This document shows, one piece after another, positions 38,878 through 48,766 of a stretch of 64,000 nt of DNA. The stretch spans positions 62,001 through 126,000 of IMG/VR virus record IMGVR_UViG_3300027608_000014. The stretch is one strand, 5' to 3'. Origin of the DNA: a virus. The notes beneath the pieces are model-generated. The model made no database searches. It was not told where the DNA came from and was given only the letters and a program-made list of their open reading frames with translations. How positions within the stretch are numbered: the first letter of the stretch is position 1; each line of letters opens with the position of its first letter. Both the position numbers and the translations under genes were made by a program.

Positions 38878-39981
38878 ATGAGTAATTTTAGGATCCTGTT
38901 AACGGCTGATTGCCACATCGGTAAAAATCAATACGGCTCATTTGAGCGCACCCAAGACTTTGCAGCAGTGCTTCCACAGATAGTACAGATAGCAAAGACT
39001 GAGGCTGTCGATCTTGTGGTGGTAGCCGGAGACTTGGCTGACGCTTATCACATTGGTGCCTTCTCCAGTAAGGCGATTCGCATTTTTGCTGACGACATGA
39101 ATGAGGCTGGTATTCCAATGCTTATCATCGAGGGAAACCACGAGGCGCCCAAACTAGGACAGGAAAATAGAGCGGTTGCTCGAATTGACAGTCTTACTGA
39201 TAAAGTTTTTCGCCCTTCAATGGCAACACTCTTTACTCACTTCAACGGTAAAGAGATTCGACTGGCAGCCGCCGACTGGATGCCTGCCACCAAACTACCA
39301 GACTTTTTGGACAGTCTTCCTTCGAGCCTTGATATACTTATCCTTCACCAAAGCTGTGAGGGGTTCCTGCCAAAGGTGGGACACACAGAGCTAAAGAAAG
39401 CCCAGCTGCTCAACAAAGCCAGAGTCATTGGGATTGGGGACCTACACATATCGAAGACACAGACACTAAGCGATGGGTCCATCATCATCTCCCCAGGAAG
39501 CACAGAGCTGTGTGCTAGTGATGAGTCTACAGATAAGAGCGTAACGATCGTAGACATTGGAGATAAAATTTCTATCAGACAGGTGAAATTGGACACTAGA
39601 ATGGTTGTCAAGTTTCGCATCTCTGAAGAAGCTTCTCTGACTGACGTTGATAGTCAACTCAGGGTCTTCGTGGATAGCAATCCATTGGTGTTCCTTGAGT
39701 ACAGCAGTTCCATCAGACCGCTTGTGGAACTCAAACTTGTGGAGTGGGAAAACTTAGGTCTAACCCTGATCCAGTCAGATATGATTGTAGAGATTAATCT
39801 AAACGATAGATTTGTAGCTACCAAAGACAGTGCAAATGCAGAGATGGAGTCAATTATCGCAGAGAGACTGAAAGATCATCCACTCGAGCAAGATGCCAGC
39901 ATTGCTCTGTGGAAATCCCCAAGCGCTGCTGAAGAAATTATTCAAAAACTAGAAAGTCAGATACGACAACAATCACTATGA
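38878..39981 (+). CDS. sbcD: SbcD/Mre11-like nuclease subunit
   Basis: A 367-residue protein with the calcineurin-like phosphoesterase motifs of Mre11/SbcD/T4 gp47: TADCHIG (Asp11, His13), VAGDLAD (Gly51-Asp52), EGNHEAP (86-89) and GIGDLHIS near 190. With SbcC (41387) it forms an ATP-dependent nuclease that opens hairpins and processes DNA ends. Preceded by an A-rich leader and overlaps the next gene by 4 nt. Confidence 0.9.
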   Translation: MSNFRILLTADCHIGKNQYGSFERTQDFAAVLPQIVQIAKTEAVDLVVVAGDLADAYHIGAFSSKAIRIFADDMNEAGIPMLIIEGNHEAPKLGQENRAVARIDSLTDKVFRPSMATLFTHFNGKEIRLAAADWMPATKLPDFLDSLPSSLDILILHQSCEGFLPKVGHTELKKAQLLNKARVIGIGDLHISKTQTLSDGSIIISPGSTELCASDESTDKSVTIVDIGDKISIRQVKLDTRMVVKFRISEEASLTDVDSQLRVFVDSNPLVFLEYSSSIRPLVELKLVEWENLGLTLIQSDMIVEINLNDRFVATKDSANAEMESIIAERLKDHPLEQDASIALWKSPSAAEEIIQKLESQIRQQSL

Positions 39982-40358
39982 AAAAAGCACTAGCCAAATC
40001 CTGGGTCACGGCCCTCCGTAGCGGCAAATTCAAACAAGCAACAGGCGTACTAAAAACCACGGCAGACGCTCCATGCCACTGCTGCCTTGGCGTTCTCTTG
40101 GAAGTATGCACCCAACAAAAGACATTCCAGGATCATCATAAAGAGATGAACTACGAACTAGAGAACAATACATTGCTCAATGACGACATACTCGAGTTAG
40201 TAGGCCTTAGCAGTGACAATCAGTTCTTTCTTATCACCCATAATGATGGCGAAACCGATCCTTATACAAACAAAAATTGGCAAAAGTGGAGCTTCAATAG
40301 AATTGCCACCTGGATCGAGAAGAAGTTTGTAACCTCAACCAAGACAAAATCCAAGTAA
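39978..40358 (+). CDS. Conserved phage hypothetical (CCLGVL motif)
   Basis: A 126-residue protein: WVTALRSGKFKQATG and CCLGVLLEVC form a pattern shared by many small phage proteins, with WSFNRIATWIE at the end. Function unknown. Start overlaps sbcD (ATGA); its last base is the first base of thyX (TAATG). Confidence 0.65.
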   Translation: MKKALAKSWVTALRSGKFKQATGVLKTTADAPCHCCLGVLLEVCTQQKTFQDHHKEMNYELENNTLLNDDILELVGLSSDNQFFLITHNDGETDPYTNKNWQKWSFNRIATWIEKKFVTSTKTKSK

Positions 40359-41371
40359 TGCACAAGACTAACATTGGCATCTTTAAGATTGCCCAAACCC
40401 GCGTCAACTGGCCAGCCGTTGCTGAATGGCTGACCTTCATCGGAGTCCAACTGCCCCTCGACGTAATCGGCCAGATTGGCACAGATGACGCCATGGACTT
40501 CATCGACCTACAAATGGGAGCCGGAGCGGGCGAAGGATGTCCGCCCGCTGTCGGAACTGATGCCTCCGCTCTCGTCGCTCTCTGCGGCAAGCGCTGCTAC
40601 GCCAGCTTCGAGGTCGGGCTCAACCCCAACGTCTCGAAGATCCGCACCGATCATGCCGAGTATATCACTAATGTACTCAAGAGTGGACATGGGTCTGTTT
40701 TGGAACATGCCACTTGGAGCTTTGCCATCGAGAACGTCAGCCGGGTCTTCACTGGTGAGATGAACCGTCATCGTGCCGGTGTTGCAATCAGTGAAGCGAG
40801 CATGCGCTATATCCGGTTTGACGACATTGGATTCACGATGCCGTCATCGCTAGAATTAACGCCCGAAGAAAGGGCGGCATTGCTGGAGGTGCGCGATGGC
40901 CTTGGTGGTGATCCAAACGATCTCGAGGGAATTGCAAGCCTTGTCGATCAAGAGTTAAATTTTCTGCAAACAGTTCTTTCTGAGTCTCAATTAGAGAAGG
41001 CAAAAGAGGGAGCCCGCAAAGTGGTCGCGTCGTCTATTTTTGCATCCGCATTCGCCAGTATGCAGAAGTGGAATCTCGACCTCTGTAATATCTGGAAGAT
41101 CGAGGAGATGACCGACTTCACCAAGAAGAAGCAACTCACCAGCATGTTCCGCCGGATCATCGGGATGGGTGTTTCTACTGGCGGTGTTTGGACTTTAAAC
41201 GCTCGTGCCCTTCGTCACATCCTGGCGCTTCGAGGCTCTGTCCACGCCGAGGAGGAGATCTTTCACGTCTTCTCTAGGATTGCGGATATCATGATAGCCG
41301 ACGAGCCATTGCTCTTCGGGGACTTCGTGAGAACTGAAGAGGGCTGGGTTCCTAAGTACCTTAAGGTCTAA
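40358..41371 (+). CDS. thyX: Flavin-dependent thymidylate synthase
   Basis: A 337-residue protein making dTMP from dUMP with FAD and methylene-tetrahydrofolate. Motifs: CYASFEVG, SGHGSVLEHATWSF (109-122) and NRHRAGVAISEASMRY (136-151), a variant of the ThyX RHR...S signature, then KEEVRD-like helical part and ALRHILALRGS. Longer than typical ThyX because of a 60-residue N-terminal extension. Upstream part is GC-richer than the rest. Confidence 0.88.
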   Translation: MHKTNIGIFKIAQTRVNWPAVAEWLTFIGVQLPLDVIGQIGTDDAMDFIDLQMGAGAGEGCPPAVGTDASALVALCGKRCYASFEVGLNPNVSKIRTDHAEYITNVLKSGHGSVLEHATWSFAIENVSRVFTGEMNRHRAGVAISEASMRYIRFDDIGFTMPSSLELTPEERAALLEVRDGLGGDPNDLEGIASLVDQELNFLQTVLSESQLEKAKEGARKVVASSIFASAFASMQKWNLDLCNIWKIEEMTDFTKKKQLTSMFRRIIGMGVSTGGVWTLNARALRHILALRGSVHAEEEIFHVFSRIADIMIADEPLLFGDFVRTEEGWVPKYLKV

Positions 41372-41386
41372 TATCTATTCAGCATC

Positions 41387-43465
41387 ATGAAAGCTAAAAA
41401 ACTTCATCTAATAAATTACTGTCAACATCGTGATCTAACGGTGGAGTTTGATCCTGACGCCGGTCTCGTTGGGATCGTTGGAGAGATGGGCGCCGGTAAG
41501 AGCAATGTTGTTGGCGCCATCGCAGCAGCCATCTCCGGAAACTTTGACCGCAACAAAAAATCTCGCCTAGTAACTCTAGGCGAGAAGGTTGGCAGCATTG
41601 ACTTTAATATAGAGATTGAGCCTGGAGTTAACTACAACGTCTTCAGGAGCCTGAATACGTCTAAGGCCACGGTCGTTACTCCTGACGACGAAATCTCTGG
41701 AGCGGACTCTGTAACCCAGTTCTTACTTGATCGACTGCAGGTGGATCAGAGTGTTCTACAGAATATTGTATTTGTGAGACAGACCGAGATTTCTGAAATC
41801 CTATTTTGCCCTCCTAGTGAGCGAGATCGAATGGCAAGCAAGTTCTTTGGGTTAGAGAAAGCCGTGGCACTTGAGAAGGACATCTCAACTCGAATTAATG
41901 GGATCAACCTGATTACCCTTCCAGAGTCGGTGGCAAAGATTCGACAGAAGATCGGGCTTGCCCTTGATCGAGAGGCTATTTGGTCAGAAGAACTCAAGAG
42001 AATCGGAACCCCTGACACTGAAGAGCTCAAGTTACTTGAGACAACTCTAACACTCTATCTAGCTAATAACAAAGAGAGCGATGATCGAAAAGAATACGTA
42101 AGACACAGAGACGAGTTAAGGGCCAAGATTAAAACTCTCAACTCAACCTCTCTGAAGGACTCTATAGACGCAATCCCAATTGACCGACTCAGGAGCAAGC
42201 TGAGTGAGGAACAGCGCAAGGCTGATCTGTATGCTCGAAGAGCAACCCTCAGTAAGGAGAAAGCTCGATTTATTTCTGAGATAGAAAAGATCGGCTTGTC
42301 GCCAGTATTTGCTCAGGAGATCCAGGATCTGGAAATAGACATAGATCGAATCTCCAGACAGGAGTCAGTCAATGAATCAGCTGTAACTCTTCGACAGCAG
42401 ATGCTTGCAAAGATGAGCGCAGGCATAGCTCCAATCTGCGATACCTGCAATTCTCAGCTCTTACCAACGGGCTTACGTGACATGCAGAGTTTGGTGGATA
42501 ATGATACATCAAAGAAAAAAGACACAGCGCGTCTGGCTTCACTCAGAGGCTCTCTATTACTGATGCGTCAGCGCCTTCTAGAATGGGAGAAAAGATCCTC
42601 GACGCCAAAGACCAGACTTCAAGAGGCGATCGACGAAGAGACATCCCTGGGTGAAGACCAGGGACCTGGAGACCCAGAAAAGTGGAAAGGCATGATTGAT
42701 ACCTATAACGGCATGACCAAGAAACTAGCCAGCGACCAGGAAGAACTCGAGGATCTGCAGAAAACCCTTGATGGGCTTTTAGAGCCTGACAGAAGTAATC
42801 AACAGGTTCCTGAGGACTTCGATCCTAGTGCGGCTCAGCTTAGGTCTCTTCAGATTCAGGCCCATATTCGCAACACTCAAAAGGCTCAAGAGGAGCTAGT
42901 GATCGCTAAGACGGAACTAGAACTTCTCAATCAGAGCTTAGAGCGCGCCATAGCCATTGAGACTGAGAATTCAATACAGTCTGCCCTAAAGGTTAGTCTG
43001 ATTCGTATTCGTCAGCAGTTTCATCCCGATGGGGCTCCCAGAGAGTTGATTGGTCGAAGGATTGAAAGAATGGAGCACAAGATCAATGAGTTGCTCTGCG
43101 CCTTCGATGCCAAGTTTACAGTATCAGCTAGTGGCGGATTTAGTTTTCTCGCTCACTTTAATAATAAAGCCGGGTCTATTGAGGCCGCCGAGCTGAGTGG
43201 TGGTGAAAAAATTATGCTTTCCATCTGCTTCAGAATTGCCTGTATTCAGACGTTCAGCAGTTCTGTTGGATTGATGGTCCTAGACGAGCCCACAGTGTGG
43301 TTGTCTAAGGCCGGAGTTGCTTCTTTTAAGAGGGTGTTGGATCGTATGAAGTCAATGTCTAAGGAATTAGGCTTTCAGTTTCTTATTATCACACACAGCG
43401 ATGAGTTACTTGAATGCTTTGATCAAATCATAAACCTAGATGACCACAACAATAAACCTATGTAA
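41387..43465 (+). CDS. sbcC: SbcC/Rad50-like ATPase subunit
   Basis: A 692-residue protein: Walker A GEMGAGKS (32-39), long coiled coils, a zinc hook CDTC near 350, ABC signature ELSGGEKIML near 605 and Walker B LMVLDEPT near 633. The Rad50/SbcC/T4 gp46 layout. Works with SbcD in end processing. The pair is separated by two genes including thyX. Overlaps the next gene by 26 nt. Confidence 0.92.
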   Translation: MKAKKLHLINYCQHRDLTVEFDPDAGLVGIVGEMGAGKSNVVGAIAAAISGNFDRNKKSRLVTLGEKVGSIDFNIEIEPGVNYNVFRSLNTSKATVVTPDDEISGADSVTQFLLDRLQVDQSVLQNIVFVRQTEISEILFCPPSERDRMASKFFGLEKAVALEKDISTRINGINLITLPESVAKIRQKIGLALDREAIWSEELKRIGTPDTEELKLLETTLTLYLANNKESDDRKEYVRHRDELRAKIKTLNSTSLKDSIDAIPIDRLRSKLSEEQRKADLYARRATLSKEKARFISEIEKIGLSPVFAQEIQDLEIDIDRISRQESVNESAVTLRQQMLAKMSAGIAPICDTCNSQLLPTGLRDMQSLVDNDTSKKKDTARLASLRGSLLLMRQRLLEWEKRSSTPKTRLQEAIDEETSLGEDQGPGDPEKWKGMIDTYNGMTKKLASDQEELEDLQKTLDGLLEPDRSNQQVPEDFDPSAAQLRSLQIQAHIRNTQKAQEELVIAKTELELLNQSLERAIAIETENSIQSALKVSLIRIRQQFHPDGAPRELIGRRIERMEHKINELLCAFDAKFTVSASGGFSFLAHFNNKAGSIEAAELSGGEKIMLSICFRIACIQTFSSSVGLMVLDEPTVWLSKAGVASFKRVLDRMKSMSKELGFQFLIITHSDELLECFDQIINLDDHNNKPM

Positions 43466-44234
43466 AAATGGATGGGCAGAAAGAACACGAAAAGAAGAAA
43501 ACAACCGTCGCGTTCGCATGGCTCTGTCAGAGAACATTTTAAGCTCAGACGAGTATCGAATGCTGTGCTTTCCGGCAGAGGGCTGGCTCTTTGAGCTGAG
43601 TCTGATGGATCGATTTGCTAGCGCCAAGTTCTCAATTACGGGACTGGAGTATAGCAAGAAGTTCTTTGATAAGTTCTACGCCACAGGAAATAGCATCAAG
43701 AAGGCAATTATAGATCAAGGAGACAGCACAGAGATCATTATTCCTGATCAACCATGCAGCCTTGAAAAGTACGCAAGAACGTTCTCTGATAAGCCTTTCA
43801 ATTTGATCTATGCTGACTGGATGGGAACCTGGGGCCTCACAAAGAAAAACGAGGTTGAACTCATCATGCAGAATCGTATGATTGTATCAGGTGGACATCT
43901 GCTGATTACAATCAGCATGTGGAGGGGCGGTCGAGGACCATGTCACGAAGAGATTGCGGATCAAGTAGTTAGACACATGGAGTTTCCTTCCCAGAAGGAG
44001 CCATTTCTTGTTGATAATAGTACTATTGAGTTTATCAAGTTGTCCAAGCATGGTAAGGAAAAAACATTTGGCGTTACACAGGTTATCAAGGATCTAGCTT
44101 CTGCCCATGGGCAAATGGCGACCCTTCAACAGGTATATTGTTACAAGGAGCCTAATGTTAAAAAGACAAAGACGGCCCCATGTAAGACGTATATGCCGAT
44201 GATAAGTATGCTTTTTCAAATTGATGAAGTGTAA
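43440..44234 (+). CDS. Methyltransferase-like protein (uncertain)
   Basis: A 264-residue protein with a Rossmann-like order: FPAEGWLFELSL near 44, FSITGLEYSKKF near 64, FNLIYADWMGTWG near 119 and GGHLLITISM near 150, compatible with a class I SAM-dependent methyltransferase with an unusual motif I. Target unknown. Overlaps sbcC. Confidence 0.45.
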   Translation: MTTTINLCKNGWAERTRKEENNRRVRMALSENILSSDEYRMLCFPAEGWLFELSLMDRFASAKFSITGLEYSKKFFDKFYATGNSIKKAIIDQGDSTEIIIPDQPCSLEKYARTFSDKPFNLIYADWMGTWGLTKKNEVELIMQNRMIVSGGHLLITISMWRGGRGPCHEEIADQVVRHMEFPSQKEPFLVDNSTIEFIKLSKHGKEKTFGVTQVIKDLASAHGQMATLQQVYCYKEPNVKKTKTAPCKTYMPMISMLFQIDEV

Positions 44235-44952
44235 CGCACGAATCCTCAGAACAAGTCATGCCTACGGCAACATTGTCATGGATGCCCATAGCCCCTCGGA
44301 CCTACTCAGCAATAGCTCCTACACTGCAGAAGGTCACACACACAAGAAAGAAAATTGTAACTATAATCTCAAAGACTTTGACAAGGTCGTAGACGTAGAC
44401 AGTAAGCCTTGGATCGTAACCTACACAGGAAAGAAGTATTGCCTTACCGATCCAGATCCAGGCAGTATTGACGTTGAGACAATTGCTCACTCACTAAGCT
44501 TACTTTGCCGGTTTGCTGGGATGACTCGAGAGTTCTATAGTGTTGGAGATCACTCACTCCATGTGTGCGACCTACTCAAGGACATTTACCCCGACGACTA
44601 CAGGCTGCAACTTCACGGACTAATTCACGACTTCACTGAAGGCCTGGGTCTAATGGATTGTATCCGACCACTCAAGGAGTTACTGCCGGTCTATCAGGAC
44701 CTAGAGGCTAAAACTAAAACTGCAATCTATGCAGCCTTTGACCTGCTCATGCCTACTGATCAACAGGAGGTACAGGTCAAGTGGGCAGACAACACCATGT
44801 TGGCGACCGAAGGACGAGATCTCTTGAACGATGGAGGCTACCAGTTAATTATCATTGAGCAGCCTCGAGCTGAAATTGTCAGGCCAAGACATCAGACCTT
44901 TGTTGAACAAGAGATAATTGCTCAGTACCTGAGACTACGAGCTTTAGTATGA
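44224..44952 (+). CDS. HD-domain phosphohydrolase, YfbR-like
   Basis: 242 residues from ATG 44224 (TTG 44221 possible). SVGDHSLHVC (about 105-114) and LHGLIHDFTEG (about 128-138) hold the His and His-Asp metal ligands of HD hydrolases; VKWADNTML later gives another Asp. Related phage enzymes dephosphorylate deoxynucleotides. Coupled to the next gene (ATGA). Confidence 0.75.
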   Translation: MKCNARILRTSHAYGNIVMDAHSPSDLLSNSSYTAEGHTHKKENCNYNLKDFDKVVDVDSKPWIVTYTGKKYCLTDPDPGSIDVETIAHSLSLLCRFAGMTREFYSVGDHSLHVCDLLKDIYPDDYRLQLHGLIHDFTEGLGLMDCIRPLKELLPVYQDLEAKTKTAIYAAFDLLMPTDQQEVQVKWADNTMLATEGRDLLNDGGYQLIIIEQPRAEIVRPRHQTFVEQEIIAQYLRLRALV

Positions 44953-45404
44953 AGACGGTAGGATTCACTGGAACACAGAAAGGATTTACCGACGCGCAAC
45001 GGGACACCTTTGAATGTTTGATTAAATCGATCAAGGTCTCACAGTTCCATTCTGGTGACTGCATTGGTTGTGACGAGCAGGCTTTTAAGATCGTACAGAA
45101 GGCGCATCCTAATGTCTGGATGGTAGTTCATCCACCGATCAAGCGACAGAAGAGGGCATTCTATAAACCCAGGCCGAACAGTGGTAAGATCCGTGAACCC
45201 CTAGACGGTCTTGTGCGTAATCACAATATTGTAGAGGAAACTAACTTGCTGATAGCCACTCCTGGGGAGATGACGGAGAAACTTAGATCTGGTACTTGGG
45301 CGACAATCCGATGGGCCATAAAGAAACATAAGACAGCGGTGATTGTTTTTCCTGATGGAACGACTGAGTTAAAAAAAACCTATGAAGATCGACGACGCCT
45401 TTAA
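44949..45404 (+). CDS. SLOG/DprA-fold nucleotide-binding protein
   Basis: A 151-residue protein: VGFTGTQKGFT start, FHSGDCIGCDEQAFKI and RNHNIVEETNLLIATP, then RSGTWATIRWA, the Rossmann-like SLOG/DUF2493-type pattern. Such proteins bind nucleotides or their derivatives. Specific role unknown. Confidence 0.7.
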   Translation: MKTVGFTGTQKGFTDAQRDTFECLIKSIKVSQFHSGDCIGCDEQAFKIVQKAHPNVWMVVHPPIKRQKRAFYKPRPNSGKIREPLDGLVRNHNIVEETNLLIATPGEMTEKLRSGTWATIRWAIKKHKTAVIVFPDGTTELKKTYEDRRRL

Positions 45405-45999
45405 TATCACAATGAAGACACTGCAGACGCTAAGTAATAGCGGTCACGACGTGATCTATGATTCGCTACAGATGACTGATCAAGAAATTTATGAACTTGA
45501 ATTTGATGATCGTCCACGAATTCATCCTCTAAAGTGGACACTGGTCAGTATTAGCACCACAGACCAGGCTCAACTTGCTGCCGTGCAGCAAGCAGAAAAA
45601 GAGCTAGAGGAACTAGGAATCTTCTTTGATAAAAAAGGCTCCTGGGAGGGAGACCCCACATGTCTGGCTTCTACGCGTGACTGGGAAATTGATTGGTCCT
45701 TTGGTGTAACAGATGCCGATGAGTCTGGCCCTAAAATCATCGAACTTCCGTGCTTTGATATTAAGATTCAGCTGTATGCCGATGGTCTCAGTGGAGAGAT
45801 CTCCTCGAACCTAAAAGAGAGCAAAGAGGACGCCGAGTGCGATGGAGCACTCCAGCACTACAACACGGCCATTCAGACCGTCCTCAATTTGATCCTGGCC
45901 CACGCCATTGCCGGTGTAGACATCCAGTCAGCAGCCTATCTTGAAGGAATTGATAGCACAGTATTTCACATACAAGATCACTTAGAAGGCAATGAGTGA
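45382..45999 (+). CDS. Hypothetical protein
   Basis: A 205-residue acidic alpha/beta protein, overlapping its neighbours by 23 and 8 nt. Contains HPLKWTLVSIS and RDWEIDWSFGV. No family recognised. Confidence 0.65.
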   Translation: MKIDDAFNITMKTLQTLSNSGHDVIYDSLQMTDQEIYELEFDDRPRIHPLKWTLVSISTTDQAQLAAVQQAEKELEELGIFFDKKGSWEGDPTCLASTRDWEIDWSFGVTDADESGPKIIELPCFDIKIQLYADGLSGEISSNLKESKEDAECDGALQHYNTAIQTVLNLILAHAIAGVDIQSAAYLEGIDSTVFHIQDHLEGNE

Positions 46000-47437
46000 G
46001 CCAATCCAGCTGACCTCCGAAAAGGGGACCTTAAGGATATCAAGAGCCCTGCCAGAACTGACGAGCGTCCTGAGCTTCAGGCACACATTTGAGAAGCCTG
46101 GGGATACAGTTACATTCCGAGACAGGAAGACCGGAAAGGAAAAGACTATCGTCAAGCGTGGCAAGATCACCAGTCAGATCGAGCCGCTCTACATCGTTGG
46201 ATCTGATAATTGTCTTTATACTCACGATGGATGCCTCTCCATGGTAATAGATACGTTGGTCAAACTAGGATTTCAGTATGAGTACGAGAGACTGAATCCG
46301 CAATGGCCAACGTACATAATTAATCGCGATGTCGTTAAAGGTCTATATCCAAACCAACGAGAAGGCATCGTAAGGTTACTCCTCTCTGTTGGCGGAGGCA
46401 TGCTGGAGGCAGCAACCTCTATGGGCAAGACTAGGGTTATTGCAGCCTTGGTCAGAGCTTACCCAAATGAAAAGATCGTTATCATGACGCACCGACAATC
46501 TGTTGTTCGGGGTCTGGTAGCTAATCTAAATGACCTCCTCAAGGAGGACAAAATCGACGTGGGCATCTGTCAGGGTCCCAATCAGCGCCACACTAGAGTT
46601 ACCGTCTCAACCATTGGCAGTGCCCATCATCTGGACGCTGGAGAGTGTCGAATATTTATCGCAGATGAGGTTCATCGCTTTGCCTCAGAGTCTGCCGCAG
46701 ATACAGTTCTAAGTTTTACCAGGGCAGTAAAGTACGGAGTATCAGCAACTATCTCAGGAAAGTTTGCTGGAACAACTAAGTTTCTCGAGAGCCTCTTTGG
46801 GCCAATCGTCTTTAAGGTAACTGACCAGGAGCTTGAGAGTGACGGCAAGGTTCCTCCAATTGACGCCTACTTCCTGTCTAATCCAGAGGGGCCAAGCGTA
46901 GACTTTCTTAATGGACCAACCCAAAAGAAGAGAGGTATCTGGGAGAATCTTCAAAGGAACATGTTGATCAAACAAGTTATTGACCTAGCCCCAACAGACC
47001 AGCAGCTCCTGGTATTTGTGGAGACAAAGAAGCATCTTGATCAGATCGTACGTTTGTGCCCTGAGCTGGAGATCTGTCACGCTGATCTGGGCGCCAAGGC
47101 CAGAAAGAGCATTGAGGAAAGGTTCACCTCTGGACAGGCTAAGCGAATCATTAGCACAGACTGTCTCTCAGAGGGAGTTGACCCCAGAGCCCTGATGATC
47201 ATGATCGACGCTTCAGCAGTAAGAGGCGATTCTAGTCTAGTTCAAAAACGAGGAAGACTTCGCCGTCCAGGCAAAGCTAAAGGGGTCTTGATCAACTTCA
47301 TGGATGAGTTTTCCGAAGTTTTTAATGCCAGAGCAGAAAAGAGAATCAAGGACCACAAATCCAGAGGAGACACTGTCATTGAGATGGCCACCCCAGAGCA
47401 GATAAAATTCTTGGGTAGCTCTATTGATCCAGAGTAA
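45992..47437 (+). CDS. SF2 DEAD/DEAH-type helicase, UvsW-like
   Basis: A 481-residue protein. An N-terminal 110-residue domain precedes two RecA-like domains: motif I AATSMGKTR near 143, motif II IADEVHR near 225, motif III SATIS near 250, motif VI QKRGRLRRPG near 418. The size and N-terminal extension resemble T4 UvsW, which moves Holliday junctions and R-loops. Confidence 0.85.
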   Translation: MSEPIQLTSEKGTLRISRALPELTSVLSFRHTFEKPGDTVTFRDRKTGKEKTIVKRGKITSQIEPLYIVGSDNCLYTHDGCLSMVIDTLVKLGFQYEYERLNPQWPTYIINRDVVKGLYPNQREGIVRLLLSVGGGMLEAATSMGKTRVIAALVRAYPNEKIVIMTHRQSVVRGLVANLNDLLKEDKIDVGICQGPNQRHTRVTVSTIGSAHHLDAGECRIFIADEVHRFASESAADTVLSFTRAVKYGVSATISGKFAGTTKFLESLFGPIVFKVTDQELESDGKVPPIDAYFLSNPEGPSVDFLNGPTQKKRGIWENLQRNMLIKQVIDLAPTDQQLLVFVETKKHLDQIVRLCPELEICHADLGAKARKSIEERFTSGQAKRIISTDCLSEGVDPRALMIMIDASAVRGDSSLVQKRGRLRRPGKAKGVLINFMDEFSEVFNARAEKRIKDHKSRGDTVIEMATPEQIKFLGSSIDPE

Positions 47438-47790
47438 ATAAGGAGAGATCAGGGCAGACCTATTGGAAACATCCCAAACAAAGCAATTCTTATTCACTAC
47501 TCGTTCTACTTAGGACGTCTCGCGTGCCGCTCGAACATCCAAAGTAGAACGATGTGTTCTTAATAACTTTGGTTTGAGCTTTGTCGCAGCAGTCGCTTTG
47601 CTCCTGTCTTGCGCCGCAGGCTCAAACAAAGAACGCATGATGTGTGCGCGTCTGAAAAACCATTCGCGAAGGTAATTCAGTGTTCTGTGATCGTCAAATT
47701 GATATTCAAATTATTTTTGAAACAAGGTCATTTTACTCTGGAGAGGGTCTGTTAAGTTGACTTGACAAAAAATTGATAAAAAACAAATCA
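47438..47790 (+). ncRNA. Gap with two long hairpins
   Basis: No gene. CGTTCTACTT (47502-47511) pairs perfectly with AAGTAGAACG (47542-47551). CTTT-GTTTGAGC (47567-47579) pairs with GCTCAAAC-AAAG (47620-47631) with one bulged G. A GCGCGTC and CATTCGCGAAGG segment follows, and TTGACTTGACA lies near 47757, a possible -35 element for the next gene. Hairpin size resembles array units but no closing stem was found. Confidence 0.5.
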
Positions 47791-48009
47791 ATGGCTAATA
47801 AAGAAATTAAGGGCAAGAGATGGGAATTGGTTCGGGACCTGTATCCTCCAAAGCTGGACAGTAAGAAGAAACAATTAGAGGAGGGTCGTGGTTATGCAAG
47901 ATATCCAATCAAACGATTCGCTGAAAGTTGCTCAGCCTGTAATCGAACAGGAAGGATCATTGGAATCAACGGAAAATATAAACCATGCCCACGCTGTATA
48001 GATAACTAA
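47791..48009 (+). CDS. Small zinc-finger protein
   Basis: 72 residues from ATG 47791 with an AAACAAATCA leader. Basic N-terminus, then CSACNRTGRIIG...CPRC, a DnaJ-type zinc repeat arrangement. Possibly nucleic-acid or protein binding. Confidence 0.6.
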   Translation: MANKEIKGKRWELVRDLYPPKLDSKKKQLEEGRGYARYPIKRFAESCSACNRTGRIIGINGKYKPCPRCIDN

Positions 48010-48103
48010 ATTACCGCAAGACTAATCCATTTCTGACCGTGAAATTTATACCCCAAAACCCCTAGACGTCCTTGGAAGACGAGCCCTATTATTCACAGTC
48101 CAC

Positions 48104-48766
48104 ATGCCAGAGAACACCGAATCTAAGGAGCGAAAGCTCATCACAATTGAGACAGCGCTAAAGGCTAGATATCAATCAAGAAGAAGGATTACCCAACCAT
48201 CTTATGTATCAGGCCCCAAGAATGACCTCAACTTTCAGAGGGCCGCTGATAAGGTACTGGATCTGGGAGCAGACCCAGAGCAGTTTGTTGACGCCCTGTT
48301 CAACAGTTGGGCTGGAGAGCACCCACCCTCTCCTGCTAACCTAGCCTCTCCCCAAGCAGTTGAGGCCTTTGAGAAGCTTGAGGTTGAAGAGAGGTGTCCT
48401 CCTGAGCTCGAGTTTGAGGCTCAGAAGCGCTACCTGACTAACTACGTCAAGAGAGCCAAGCTGACCAAGGACGAGGTTTTTCTTGCTCCTTGGACAAATC
48501 TGAGGTCTTACTTCAGATGCCTCTTCTGCTCAGACCAGATCCGTGATGATGTACTTTTCATGTATGGCAAAGTAGGCAGGGCTCAGATCGAGGAGGACAC
48601 CTCACTAAAAAAGTACCTAGAAAAACTGTGTCCCAAGAACCTAGATCGGTTTTTAGAGCCTCCTTGCTATCACATTCCTGAGGCAGTTGACGAGGAGCTA
48701 CCAGCGGCCACAAGTGTAGAAAATTCTTGGGAGAACCAGCCTGAACCGGTAAGACTATGTCGCTAA
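48104..48766 (+). CDS. Hypothetical protein upstream of DnaB-like helicase
   Basis: A 220-residue mostly helical protein with FRCLFCSDQIRDD near 140. It overlaps the helicase gene by 10 nt, which makes a helicase loader or partner plausible, though no loader motif is visible. Confidence 0.55.
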   Translation: MPENTESKERKLITIETALKARYQSRRRITQPSYVSGPKNDLNFQRAADKVLDLGADPEQFVDALFNSWAGEHPPSPANLASPQAVEAFEKLEVEERCPPELEFEAQKRYLTNYVKRAKLTKDEVFLAPWTNLRSYFRCLFCSDQIRDDVLFMYGKVGRAQIEEDTSLKKYLEKLCPKNLDRFLEPPCYHIPEAVDEELPAATSVENSWENQPEPVRLCR

